Source of the DNA: Rhodospirillales bacterium URHD0017
GTDB lineage: Bacteria; Pseudomonadota; Alphaproteobacteria; Reyranellales; Reyranellaceae
Direction of reading: 5' to 3'
DNA length: 64,000 nt
Assembly: GCA_900110395.1 (NCBI GenBank)
Contig: FODP01000014.1
Span: forward strand, 1 to 64,000
Part shown: positions 52,726 through 61,200 of the stretch, piece by piece
Position numbering within the stretch: position 1 is the first letter of the stretch
Layout of the letters: each line of letters opens with the position of its first letter
Translations under genes and position numbers: made by a program
Notes under the pieces: generated by a model
Seen by the model: only the letters and a program-made list of their open reading frames with translations
Told to the model about the DNA's origin: nothing
Databases searched by the model: none

Positions 52726-53106
52726 ATGACAAGGACAATTGCGGCGGTGCTGGTCATCGCCCTGACGATGGCGGCGTGTGCCGGTCGCGCTCCGGCTCCG
52801 GTGCCGGTGGTGCAGGCGATGGACTCGAGCCTCAACTGCACGGCGATCGTCGCCGAGGTCGGTGCCAACGACGGCAAGATTCGCGAGCTCGGTCGCGAAG
52901 AGGGCAACAAGGTCGCTCAGAACGTGGCTGCGGGCGTTGCCGGGCTGTTCATCTGGCCGCTGTGGTTCGCCATGGACTTCCAGGGCGCCGCCTCGAAGGA
53001 AGTCGCGGCCCTGCAGCAGCGCCAGTCCTATCTGGCGAGACTCAGCGAGCAGAAGGGCTGTGCCGTCGCGCCGATGCCCGCCGCCGTGCCGACACCCGTT
53101 GGCTGA
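52726..53106 (+). CDS. Putative lipoprotein
   Basis: A 126-residue protein with a lipoprotein signal (MTRTIAAVLVIALTMAAC, lipobox L-T-M-A-A-C at residues ~13-18). The mature part has a short hydrophobic stretch (A-G-V-A-G-L-F-I-W-P-L-W-F-A) followed by a charged coiled-coil-like region (A-A-L-Q-Q-R-Q-S-Y-L-A-R-L) and a second Cys near the end. It is similar in layout to small membrane-associated glycine-zipper proteins. Family not recognised. Confidence 0.7.
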   Translation: MTRTIAAVLVIALTMAACAGRAPAPVPVVQAMDSSLNCTAIVAEVGANDGKIRELGREEGNKVAQNVAAGVAGLFIWPLWFAMDFQGAASKEVAALQQRQSYLARLSEQKGCAVAPMPAAVPTPVG

Positions 53107-53146
53107 TGACGTGGATGCCTGCTCAAGCGGGCGCCTCGGAGCAACC

Positions 53147-53752
53147 ATGGACAACGCCTTTTTCAATCGCGTCGGCGCCGAACGCATCTCGGCGCGCCAG
53201 ATCGACGAGTTGATCGGCATCGCCTGCGGTATCGCCGCCGATGGCGTGCTGAACCAGGCCGAGGGCGAATTCCTGCACAAGTGGCTGGTCGCCAATGTGA
53301 CCATCTGCGAGCAGCCCGTGATCCGTACCCTGTATGTCAGGGTGCGCGAGGCGCTGAGCGACGGCGTCCTCGACGCCGACGAGTGCCGCGATCTGCTCGA
53401 GACGCTCAACGCCTTGTCGAACAGCGATTTTGAGCTGGGCGAAGTCCTGAAGCCGACGACGCTGCCGCTCGACAATCCCGAACCCGTGCTCGTCTTCGCC
53501 GGCCGCCACTACTGTTTCACCGGCACGTTCAGCTTCGGACCGCGCAAGGCGTGCGAAAATGCGGTGATCGAGCGCGGTGGCTCGTGTGGTGCCGTCTCGA
53601 AGAAGACCAACGTGCTGGTCATCGGCGCCTATGCCACGGACTCGTGGAAGCACTCGTCGTTCGGCACCAAGATCATCCGGGCCAGCGAACTGCGCGACGC
53701 CGGCCAGCCGATTGCCCTCGTGTCCGAGAAGCACTGGACGAAGTTTCTCTAG
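53147..53752 (+). CDS. BRCT-domain protein with acidic-helix N-terminal domain
   Basis: A 201-residue protein. Residues ~15-100 hold two similar helical units with acidic loops (A-A-D-G-V-L-N-Q-A-E-G-E-F-L and S-D-G-V-L-D-A-D-E-C-R-D-L-L), reminiscent of TerB-like repeats. Residues ~115-200 form a BRCT domain: Y-C-F-T-G-T-F-S-F-G-P-R-K, I-E-R-G-G, and T-N-V-L-V-I-G near residue 162, closest to the BRCT of NAD-dependent DNA ligases. No catalytic domain. A DNA-damage or regulatory adaptor role is possible. Confidence 0.8.
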   Translation: MDNAFFNRVGAERISARQIDELIGIACGIAADGVLNQAEGEFLHKWLVANVTICEQPVIRTLYVRVREALSDGVLDADECRDLLETLNALSNSDFELGEVLKPTTLPLDNPEPVLVFAGRHYCFTGTFSFGPRKACENAVIERGGSCGAVSKKTNVLVIGAYATDSWKHSSFGTKIIRASELRDAGQPIALVSEKHWTKFL

Positions 53753-53837
53753 GCGCGATCCGGCCCCGTCATGAACCTGTTCGTCGACACCGAAACGACC
53801 AGGCTGCTGCGCGGCGGCATCGCGTCGGCCGGCACAG

Positions 53838-54848
53838 TCATGGCCGGTGCTTGCGGCGGTACTGCATGGGCGTCCCGTCGGTCCAGCGCTTGAACGCCCG
53901 CACCAGCGGCCCTGGCTCGGAATAGCCCAAGGTGTACGCGATCTGGTGCAGGCGCACATCGGTGTTCGCCAGCAGGTGCTTGGCGAGGTCGCACCGTATG
54001 TTGTCGACCAGCTCGCGATAGCTGGCCTCGCGCTCGGCGAGCCGACGCTCCAGCGTCTTGCTGCTCATGTTGAAGTCGCGGGCCACGTCGTCGAACGGCG
54101 GCGCCCCGTTCTTCAACCGCTTCAGGACGTATTCGCGCACCGAATGGACGAGGTCGTCCTTGCGCGGCCGGCGGCCGACGATGCGGCGGCAGGCGGCCTC
54201 CAGTACGCGCAGCAACTTGTTGTCGGCGCCCACCACCGGCAGCTGCAGCGCCTCCTCCGAGAACACGACGGCATCCCATGCAGCCTGGAAGCGGACGGGA
54301 CAGCCTAGGATGCGCTCGTAGTCGACGGGTGCATTCGGCCGCCCGTGCATGAACTCGACACAGAGCGGGGTCGCTCTTCTGTCCGTCATCTCGCGCGCGC
54401 CCTTCACCAGCAGGGCCGACGCCTGTTCGGCATGATGCCGCAGTCCGCGCATCGGGGCATCGACCTCGCGAAAGCGCAGGACGCCGCCCGACCCGAGCGA
54501 TTCGAAGACCACGTCGAGGCCCTCGTTGGTGACGCTGATGTAGCGTTCGATGTTGGCCAGCGCGTCGCCGAGCGTCGCCGAATTGAGCGCGATGAAGCCG
54601 ACCAGTCCGCTGTCGCGAACGCCGTGCGAAATGCCGAGCTTCAGGCCATAGCCCGGTTCGTCCAGCAGCAGTGCCGCCCGTTCGATCAGGCCCACGTAGG
54701 CGGCGTAGAGGATACGGCCGTCGGGGCTCGCGACGTCTGTCCGCGACAGGCCGACCTCCTTCAGGGGGCCATCGAGCGCATGCCCCGCATGCCGCAGGTC
54801 AGCGGCGATGTAGGTCGCCCATCGGGCCTCGATCATCGGAGCGCGCAT
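53838..54848 (-). CDS. AraC family regulator (OruR/ArgR-like)
   Basis: A 336-residue regulator: N-terminal ~220-residue effector domain with the arabinose-binding-like Y-x-x-x-I-E-R and F-x-x-x-H-x-R-P-N pattern, C-terminal double helix-turn-helix (F-D-D-V-A-R-D-F-N-M-S-S-K-T-L-E-R-R-L, then I-A-Y-T-L-G-Y-S-E-P-G-P-L-V-R-A-F-K-R-W). This resembles the OruR-type subgroup. The divergent gene at 55096 starts 247 bp away and may be a target. Confidence 0.88.
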   Translation of the reverse strand: MRAPMIEARWATYIAADLRHAGHALDGPLKEVGLSRTDVASPDGRILYAAYVGLIERAALLLDEPGYGLKLGISHGVRDSGLVGFIALNSATLGDALANIERYISVTNEGLDVVFESLGSGGVLRFREVDAPMRGLRHHAEQASALLVKGAREMTDRRATPLCVEFMHGRPNAPVDYERILGCPVRFQAAWDAVVFSEEALQLPVVGADNKLLRVLEAACRRIVGRRPRKDDLVHSVREYVLKRLKNGAPPFDDVARDFNMSSKTLERRLAEREASYRELVDNIRCDLAKHLLANTDVRLHQIAYTLGYSEPGPLVRAFKRWTDGTPMQYRRKHRP

Positions 54849-55095
54849 GCAATGCTTCCGCGAGTTGACGTGCCGACGTGACGGCAAGGGTCAAGAGTCT
54901 GGCGGGCGGTGTCAATGCGGACCGGGCGCGGACGGCGCAAACAGTCGTCAGGTTGGTTGCTTTAGGGGGGGCGGGATCGCCGCGTTGCGCTGGCGGTCCG
55001 ACCAACTCGCGGTCGGTCCGTGTCCAACCCCTTCGGACGCGGACCGGCTTGCGAAGCCGATCCGCGGCCGACCGGCAACGAATGAAAGGACCACC

Positions 55096-55830
55096 ATGCC
55101 CCGCGTACCTGAAGCCGCCGACGTGACCGAGGCTGATCGCGTCCAGTGCCGCACCCTGATCGAAACCGCCGGTTTCCACGCGGTGGACTACGAGGACGAC
55201 GGCGGCGCTTGGGAGCGCGTGCTGACGGACGGCGAGTGCCTGGTGCTGGCGGTGTGGGAATCGGCGTTGTTCGGCAAGCCCGGCCGCCGGGAGTGGACAC
55301 TCGCCCGATACAACAAGGATGGCACGCTGGGCGACTTGACCGGCCCGATGCTCCTGGCCGATGCCCTCGTGCGCGCCTCGACATTCGCGGTGCTGCCGCT
55401 GTTTTCGGCCGCACCGGCCGTGAACGTTGTGCATGGAGCGATGATGAATCGAGACGAAACGTGCGAACGTGACGTGCGCGAGATGATCAGACGGTCGACG
55501 GTTGCAAAGCCGCTGAGAGAGCGATGCGAGCAACTCGCCACGGCGGCGGGCTTTGAGAAGCAGCTGGCCGGCCCGCATGATTACCACGCATGGATGAAGC
55601 AGCTGGGCTGCGACCGCGTCATCTTCATTGCGCGCCCGGCGCCGCTCGGACTGCGCCAGGAGGAATCGTGGATCGGCCACCATGGCGATCCTGACCGGCG
55701 CTATTGGTCGCTGACTTTCGGTCAGGCCTCGCCCGACCGGAGGCGGTACCAGCTCCTGGATGTCGTGTTGGAGCAGACGCTGGCCGAGGCGATCGCGCTC
55801 GCCGACGCGCTGGAGATGGAAGCGGGTTAA
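55096..55830 (+). CDS. Uncharacterised protein with internal duplication
   Basis: A 244-residue cytoplasmic protein. Two halves show the same spacing of C-x-x-L, A-G-F, A-W, an I/V-rich strand and W-x-L (about residues 18-95 and 144-240), e.g. C-R-T-L-I-E-T-A-G-F and C-E-Q-L-A-T-A-A-G-F, which suggests duplication of a ~90-residue domain. No known motif is recognised. AAAGGA precedes the ATG. It is divergent from the AraC gene. Confidence 0.62.
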   Translation: MPRVPEAADVTEADRVQCRTLIETAGFHAVDYEDDGGAWERVLTDGECLVLAVWESALFGKPGRREWTLARYNKDGTLGDLTGPMLLADALVRASTFAVLPLFSAAPAVNVVHGAMMNRDETCERDVREMIRRSTVAKPLRERCEQLATAAGFEKQLAGPHDYHAWMKQLGCDRVIFIARPAPLGLRQEESWIGHHGDPDRRYWSLTFGQASPDRRRYQLLDVVLEQTLAEAIALADALEMEAG

Positions 55831-55863
55831 CACGCTCGAGGAGCGACTGGTCCGATTTCCGAC

Positions 55864-56838
55864 TCACTCCGGCTCGAATTTCGCGGCCTTCAGCAGCGCA
55901 ACGTTGCGCTCGATGTCGCGGGCCATGAAGTCGGTGAAGGCAGCCGGCCCGTCGAACGCCGGTACGGTGCCGACATTGGTGAACTGGCGACGGACTTCTT
56001 CGTTGGCGACAGTGCGTTGCAGCCCGTCGGCGAGCTTGTCGAGAACGGCCGGCGGCAGGCCGCGGGGACCCCAGACGCCGTACCAGCTGTTGAAGACGAA
56101 GCCCGGCAGGCCGGATTCCGCGGCGGTCGGCACTTCGGGCGCGAGCGGACTGCGTGCGGCCGTGGTGATCGCCAGCACCTTCATGCGACCGGCACGGACC
56201 TGCTGCAGGGCGGCGACGCCGGCATCGATGAAGAGCTGAACGCTGTTGCTTCCGAGGTCGGTCAGCGCCGCGGCGGCGCCGCGATAAGGGACCATGCTGA
56301 CGTCGACGCCGGCCAGGCGGTTGAACTCGATGGTCGCGAGATGGCCGGCTGCGCCCAGCGACGACAGGGCGAAGGAGTAGCGTTGCGGCTCGCGCTTGGC
56401 GGAGGCGATCAGCTCGCCGAGCGTGTTGGCCGGCACACTGTTGGCCGCCAGCACCAGGAGCGGCGCCTCGCCGACGCGGGCCACGGGTTGGAAATCGGTT
56501 TGCGGGTCGTAGCGCGTGCTCTTCAGGATGTGGCGGCCAAGCGCGAAGATGCTGGCGCTGAAAAGCAGCGTGTGGCCGTCGGGCGTCGATTGGCGCACAT
56601 GGTCGCTGCCGACGGTGCCCTGACCGCCGGCGCGGTTCTCGACGAGGATGCTGGCGGGCAGGGCGGCTGCCAGGCCTTGCGCGGTGAGCCGGGCCGTCGA
56701 ATCCGTCTGGCCGCCCGGCGGGAAAGGCACGACCCAGTGGATGGGGCGATTTTCCGGGAACGATTGTGCGAATGCCGAGCGCCCAAGCAGAGGCAGGGCC
56801 AAGCCGGCTTGCAGCCAGGATCGACGGGCTAATTTCAT
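55864..56838 (-). CDS. Bug family solute-binding protein (TctC-like)
   Basis: A 324-residue periplasmic protein: MKLARRSWLQAGLALPLLGRSAFAQ leader (twin-Arg-like), V-V-P-F-P-P-G-G-Q-T-D, V-E-N-R-A-G-G-Q-G-T-V-G, T-P-D-G-H-T-L-L and V-P-Y-R-G-A-A-A-A. It is divergent from an IclR gene and the M24-like gene that follows, an arrangement typical of small catabolic modules. Ligand unknown. Third full Bug gene in the window. Confidence 0.92.
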   Translation of the reverse strand: MKLARRSWLQAGLALPLLGRSAFAQSFPENRPIHWVVPFPPGGQTDSTARLTAQGLAAALPASILVENRAGGQGTVGSDHVRQSTPDGHTLLFSASIFALGRHILKSTRYDPQTDFQPVARVGEAPLLVLAANSVPANTLGELIASAKREPQRYSFALSSLGAAGHLATIEFNRLAGVDVSMVPYRGAAAALTDLGSNSVQLFIDAGVAALQQVRAGRMKVLAITTAARSPLAPEVPTAAESGLPGFVFNSWYGVWGPRGLPPAVLDKLADGLQRTVANEEVRRQFTNVGTVPAFDGPAAFTDFMARDIERNVALLKAAKFEPE

Positions 56839-56973
56839 CCGTGTGGCGCTCCTTGTGTGACGACCACCTTGAGATGCAAGCCGTGCGCCGGTCAACATCA
56901 GTGGCGCGCGCGCAGCGCCCGGCACGTTCGCCTTGCGCACGCCTCGTTGAAGAGACTTGCGCACGATCGTCTT

Positions 56974-57768
56974 ATGGCGTGGCATCACGACATGAAGGGC
57001 GATCCCCGCAAGCAGCGCCGTGTCGGCGTGCAGTCGTTCGAGCGCGGCCTGGCACTCTTGCGCGCCTTCGGCGCCGACCGCGCGTCGATGACGACAGCCG
57101 AAGCCGCGGCCGCGGCAGGGCTGACACGGGCCGGTGCGCGGCGGCTGCTGATGACCCTGCAGGAGCAGGGCTATGCCCGCTTCGACGGCAAGCGCTACGC
57201 GCTGACGCCGCGCGTGCTCGAGCTCGGCTTCGCCTGGCTGTCGGCGCAGCCCCTGTTCGGCGTCGGCGAGCCGGTCGCCAAGCAACTGGCCGAGCGGCTG
57301 AACGAGACGGTGTCGATCGGAACGCTCGACATACCCGACGTCGTCTATGTGGTGCGTGCGCTCTCCTCGCGGGCGCTGCATCTGCGGCTGGGGCCGGGAA
57401 CGCGGATTCCGGCCCACACCTCGTCGATGGGAGTGATCCTGCTGGGGACACTCGAGCCATCGCGGCTCGATGCCTTCTTCAAGCAGTGGCCGCGCCGTCG
57501 CTACACCGAGCGGACGCCGGTCGAGGAAGGCGAGGTCCGCGCCCTGATCGCGGCCGCCGGTCGCGACGGCTTCTGCTACTTGCGCGGCGTCATGGAAGAC
57601 AGCATCGCCGGCCTCTCCGTGCCGGTGCGCGATCGCACCAAGGGGCGGGCGATCGCCGCGCTGAACGTCAGCACCAGCCTGCAGCGCACTTCGCCCGAAG
57701 AGGCGCTTGCCAAGTTGTTGCCGGAGCTGCGAGCCGCGGCCGCGTCGATCGAAGCGGCGTTGCCTTGA
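56974..57768 (+). CDS. IclR family transcriptional regulator
   Basis: A 264-residue regulator: helix-turn-helix T-A-E-A-A-A-A-A-G-L-T-R-A-G-A-R-R-L-L-M-T-L, then effector-domain motifs including V-Y-V-V-R-A-L-S-S, T-S-S-M-G-V-I-L-L-G and D-S-I-A-G-L-S-V-P-V-R-D. A second Met (56992) is an equal start; neither has a clear ribosome-binding site. A direct repeat TTGCGCAC (56933-56940 and 56957-56964) just upstream is a candidate operator. It is followed after 14 bp by the M24 gene. Confidence 0.88.
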   Translation: MAWHHDMKGDPRKQRRVGVQSFERGLALLRAFGADRASMTTAEAAAAAGLTRAGARRLLMTLQEQGYARFDGKRYALTPRVLELGFAWLSAQPLFGVGEPVAKQLAERLNETVSIGTLDIPDVVYVVRALSSRALHLRLGPGTRIPAHTSSMGVILLGTLEPSRLDAFFKQWPRRRYTERTPVEEGEVRALIAAAGRDGFCYLRGVMEDSIAGLSVPVRDRTKGRAIAALNVSTSLQRTSPEEALAKLLPELRAAAASIEAALP

Positions 57769-57782
57769 GAGAAGGGAAGGGC

Positions 57783-58973
57783 ATGCAAGCGTTGTCGACT
57801 GCGGTTCGTGATCACCGGCATGGACGCCTGCGCGAGGTCATGCGCGCCCATCGACTGGACGCCTTGCTGTTCACCGGCGCGGATTTCTTTTCCTTCGTCT
57901 CGAACCACGAGATGACCGACCTCGCGTGGGAACGGCCCTTCCTCCTCGTGCTGCCGGCCACGGGTTCCTCGATTGCCGTCCTGGCCGAGCAGGGACGGCA
58001 CCTGTTCGAGATGGAACGGGCGCGCGGCACATTGTGGGTCGATGACCTCGTCTTCTATGCCGAGACGCCACATCTGCAGTCGGGCTCGCGGCCGGCCACC
58101 GAGTGGCGCGAACTGGTGGCCGAAACGCTGAAGATGCGCGGCCTGGCCCGGTCGCGCATTGGATGCGATGCCGCGACAGGATCTTTGACTGGCGCACTGT
58201 CACTGTTGTCCGAGATCGAGCTGGCGAACGTCAATACAGCGTTGCGGCCGACGCGCTGGGTAAAACATGCCGAGGAAGTCGCGGTGATGTCCGAGCTGGC
58301 CGAGCTGTCGGCGGCGGTGATGCCGCACTATCGCGAAGAGCTTCGGCCCGGCCGCTCGGTGCAGCAGGCCGATGCCGCGATCGCCGCGCGATTGCATGCC
58401 GAGGCGGAGCAGCGTTTCGTCGGCGCGAACTTTTCCATCGTCAAGGCGATCACCGTCGCCGGCGCGGCGTCGGCCTCGCCACATGGCGACGGCGTTTCCT
58501 GCGGCAGGAAGGTGGAAGCCGACAGCGTCGCGGTCAGCACGGTGGTGACACGCCTCAATGGCCTGGTGATGGAGATGGCGCGCACCTGGCAGATCGGCCG
58601 GCCTGGCGTGCACCGACATGCCCTGCACAGTTGCGCCGTGATGGCCCAGGAAGCGGCCATCGATGCCGCCATGGCGGGCGAGCCGGTCTCGGGCATAGAC
58701 CGGGCGGCACGGCGCGTGATCGAAGCGGCGGGCTTCGCCCCGCATCTCCTGCACCGCAGCGGACACGGCATCGGCGTCGTGCAGCACGATTTTCCCGAGG
58801 ACGTGCCGTTCAACGACCGTCCCCTCGAAGCCGGTGAGCTCTACGCCGTCGAGCCGGGTCTGTACGTTCCCGGCGTCGGCGGATTTCGCTGCGCCGATGT
58901 CGTTCTGGTCGGGGCACGTGCCCAACGCCTTCCGGCGCCGCCCAAGGATGTTGCTTCCTGCACCGTGATTTGA
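57783..58973 (+). CDS. M24 peptidase-fold protein lacking metal ligands (creatinase-like)
   Basis: A 396-residue pita-bread-fold protein with the N-terminal creatinase domain (residues 1-160) and the C-terminal M24 domain. The His in R-S-G-H-G-I-G (His 328) and one Glu (V-E-P-G, 357) are kept, but the usual two Asp ligands are Ser 252 and Glu 264, and the final Glu is Ala 371. A metal aminopeptidase is therefore unlikely, and a creatinase-type or other non-peptidase reaction is favoured. The IclR gene upstream and divergent Bug gene suggest a small-molecule substrate. Confidence 0.83.
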   Translation: MQALSTAVRDHRHGRLREVMRAHRLDALLFTGADFFSFVSNHEMTDLAWERPFLLVLPATGSSIAVLAEQGRHLFEMERARGTLWVDDLVFYAETPHLQSGSRPATEWRELVAETLKMRGLARSRIGCDAATGSLTGALSLLSEIELANVNTALRPTRWVKHAEEVAVMSELAELSAAVMPHYREELRPGRSVQQADAAIAARLHAEAEQRFVGANFSIVKAITVAGAASASPHGDGVSCGRKVEADSVAVSTVVTRLNGLVMEMARTWQIGRPGVHRHALHSCAVMAQEAAIDAAMAGEPVSGIDRAARRVIEAAGFAPHLLHRSGHGIGVVQHDFPEDVPFNDRPLEAGELYAVEPGLYVPGVGGFRCADVVLVGARAQRLPAPPKDVASCTVI

Positions 58974-59121
58974 CAGCACTGCTGGCACCGGACGGTGTCG
59001 GCTTCGGCAGACACACCAGAGATTGTGTCCCGGATCACGTTGATAGTGCGTCGGACCCCCGTTACGGTGCGCAAAAACTCGGTACCTCCGAGCCGACGTG
59101 CGAAAACGGCAGTGTTTGTCT

Positions 59122-59150
59122 TTGACACTTGTAAGCACTCGGGTTATTTT
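59122..59150 (+). promoter_or_regulatory. Candidate sigma70-type promoter for the hydrolase operon
   Basis: TTGACA (59122-59127), 17-bp spacer, TATTTT (59145-59150), about 75 bp before the ATG of the alpha/beta hydrolase at 59225. The 250-bp spacer from 58974 holds no gene on either strand that I can support; its latter half is noticeably AT-richer than the surroundings. Confidence 0.65.
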
Positions 59151-59224
59151 CTCTGAAATATGAACCACCTCTCGCTGATGAGCCGGGGATTAACCCATCG
59201 GAACCCCCGGTCTATAGAAGGGCC

Positions 59225-60112
59225 ATGACCTCTTCTCTCAACGGCATGCCGGGCCCGACGTCCCGCCACTATTTTTCGCAACGCCTGCGTCTTCACTATG
59301 TCGACTGGGGCAATCCCGAAGCCCCGCCACTCCTGCTGGTGCATGGCGGCCGCGACCATTGCCGCAATTGGGACTGGGTCGCGCAGGCGCTGCGCGACGA
59401 CTGGCACATCATCTGCCCCGACCTGCGTGGGCACGGCGACAGCCAATGGTCGCCCGACGGCAACTACGCCATGTCGTCCTACATCTACGACCTCGACCAA
59501 CTCATCCATCAGCAGGGGCTGGCGCCGGTGACGATCGTTGCCCATTCGCTGGGCGGCAATATCTGCCTGCGCTACTCGGGCATCTTTCCCGACAAGGTGC
59601 GCAGGCTGGTCGCCATCGAGGGGCTCGGCCCGTCACCCAAGGTGATCGCCGAGCGCCGCGAAACGACCATGGCCGAGCGCATGCGCGAATGGGTCGGTGA
59701 GCAGCGCAAGCTCTCGGGCCGCCTGCCGCGGCGTTATCCCTCGATCGAGGATGCCTTCAAGCGCATGCAGGCCGAGAACGCCCATCTGTCGGCCGAGCAG
59801 GCGCGGCACCTGACGGAGCAGGGCGTCAACCAGAACGAGGACGGCACCTACAGCTGGAAGTTCGACAACTACGTGCGCGCCTGGCCGCCCTACGACATGA
59901 GCTACCGCGCTATCGAGGAGCTGTGGTCGGAGATTGCCTGCCCGACGATGTTGATCTACGGCAAGGAGAGCTGGGCCTCCAATCCGGAGAAGGATGGTCG
60001 CCTGAAGCATTTCAAGAATGCCGAGGTCGTGGAGTTCGACCAGGCCGGCCACTGGGTGCATCACGACCGGCTGCACGATTTCCTGAGGACGACGGCGGAG
60101 TTCATCAAATGA
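59225..60112 (+). CDS. Alpha/beta hydrolase
   Basis: A 295-residue hydrolase: L-L-L-V-H-G-G-R-D-H (oxyanion region), nucleophile Ser in V-A-H-S-L-G-G-N, P-D-L-R-G-H-G-D-S, Asp/Glu in the L-I-Y-G-K-E-S region, and His in Q-A-G-H-W-V-H-H. It fits the 2-hydroxymuconic-semialdehyde-hydrolase/esterase group. First gene of a run; its stop overlaps the next ATG by 4 nt. Confidence 0.88.
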   Translation: MTSSLNGMPGPTSRHYFSQRLRLHYVDWGNPEAPPLLLVHGGRDHCRNWDWVAQALRDDWHIICPDLRGHGDSQWSPDGNYAMSSYIYDLDQLIHQQGLAPVTIVAHSLGGNICLRYSGIFPDKVRRLVAIEGLGPSPKVIAERRETTMAERMREWVGEQRKLSGRLPRRYPSIEDAFKRMQAENAHLSAEQARHLTEQGVNQNEDGTYSWKFDNYVRAWPPYDMSYRAIEELWSEIACPTMLIYGKESWASNPEKDGRLKHFKNAEVVEFDQAGHWVHHDRLHDFLRTTAEFIK

Positions 60113-61134
60113 AGGCGGCGATCTTCCGCGGCGGCGACATCGTCGTCGGCGACGTGCCCGAGCCCAAGCCCGCGGCAGGGCAGGTGCTGGTCAAGACGCT
60201 GGCCTGCGGCATCTGCGGCTCGGACCTGCACGCGGCCCAGCACGCGCATCGCATGGTCGACATGTCCAGGCGCGTCTCCGGCCGCATCCCGATGGACCTG
60301 TCGCGCGACATCGTGTTCGGCCATGAGTTCTGCTGCGAGGTGCTGGACTACGGCCCGGACACCGAGATGCGCCTGAAGCGAGGCGCGCGCGCGGTCTCCA
60401 TGCCGGTCATGCCGTTGAGCGCCGAGCTCCGCACCACCATCGGCTATTCCAACGAGTTTCCGGGCGGCTACGCCGAGCGTATGGTGTTGGCGGCGCCACT
60501 GCTCCTGGAGGTGCCTAACGGCCTTCCGGCCGAGCATGCCGCGCTGACCGAACCGCTTGCGGTCGGCATCCATGCCGTCGAGAAGGCGACTCTGGCGCGC
60601 GACGACGTCGCGCTGGTCGTGGGCTGCGGCCCTGTCGGGCTCGCCGCCGTCGTCGGGCTACGGCTGAAGGGCGCCCGGCCGATCATTGCCGCGGACTTCT
60701 CGCCCAAGCGGCGCGAGCTTGCCGCCAAGATGGGGGCCGACATCGTGATCGATCCGGCCAAGGAGACGCCCTACGCCAAGCTGCCCGTCGGCCGTCGCGC
60801 GGTGATTTTCGAATGCGTTGGCGTGCCCGGCCTGTTGCAGCAGGTCTTCGAAGCCGCACCGCGAGACTCGCGCATCGTCGTTGCCGGGGTGTGCATGGAG
60901 CCCGATCGCATCGAGCCGTTCTTCGGCATCGTGAAGGAGCTCGCCCTGCAGTTCGTGCTCGGCTACACGCCCGAAGAGTTTGCCTGGTGCCTTCGCCTGC
61001 TGGCCGAAGGGCAGGTCGACGCCGAGGCGCTGATCACCGGCAGGATCGGGCTCGATGGGGTGAAAGGCGCCTTCAAGGAGCTCGCCAATCCCGAGCGGCA
61101 TACCAAGATTTTGGTCGAACCATGGCGTTCATGA
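60109..61134 (+). CDS. Zinc-binding medium-chain dehydrogenase (alcohol dehydrogenase-like)
   Basis: A 341-residue MDR protein. Catalytic zinc site: A-C-G-I-C-G-S-D, G-H-E-F; cofactor loop V-V-G-C-G-P-V-G-L-A (around residue 170). The four-Cys structural-zinc loop of classical ADHs is absent: the corresponding segment has no Cys. Coupled to the hydrolase upstream. A GST follows after 66 bp. An alcohol or aldehyde from the hydrolase step is the likely substrate; inference. Confidence 0.9.
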   Translation: MKAAIFRGGDIVVGDVPEPKPAAGQVLVKTLACGICGSDLHAAQHAHRMVDMSRRVSGRIPMDLSRDIVFGHEFCCEVLDYGPDTEMRLKRGARAVSMPVMPLSAELRTTIGYSNEFPGGYAERMVLAAPLLLEVPNGLPAEHAALTEPLAVGIHAVEKATLARDDVALVVGCGPVGLAAVVGLRLKGARPIIAADFSPKRRELAAKMGADIVIDPAKETPYAKLPVGRRAVIFECVGVPGLLQQVFEAAPRDSRIVVAGVCMEPDRIEPFFGIVKELALQFVLGYTPEEFAWCLRLLAEGQVDAEALITGRIGLDGVKGAFKELANPERHTKILVEPWRS

Positions 61135-61200
61135 GCGCGCCTGCCAGTTGACCGGCAGGCGGCCGATTGATAGCGCTTGCGCCGCTCAGGGAGGAGTCAA

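Noticed and set aside
54849..55095. Imperfect palindromes around GGTCCGACC in the AraC/55096 spacer
   Set aside because: They are GC-rich, poorly matched and not repeated elsewhere in the window; no specific site can be supported.
58841..59128. Small minus-strand frame in the 58974-59224 spacer
   Set aside because: It has no family resemblance, no ribosome-binding site and overlaps the M24 gene end; the spacer is better read as promoter DNA.
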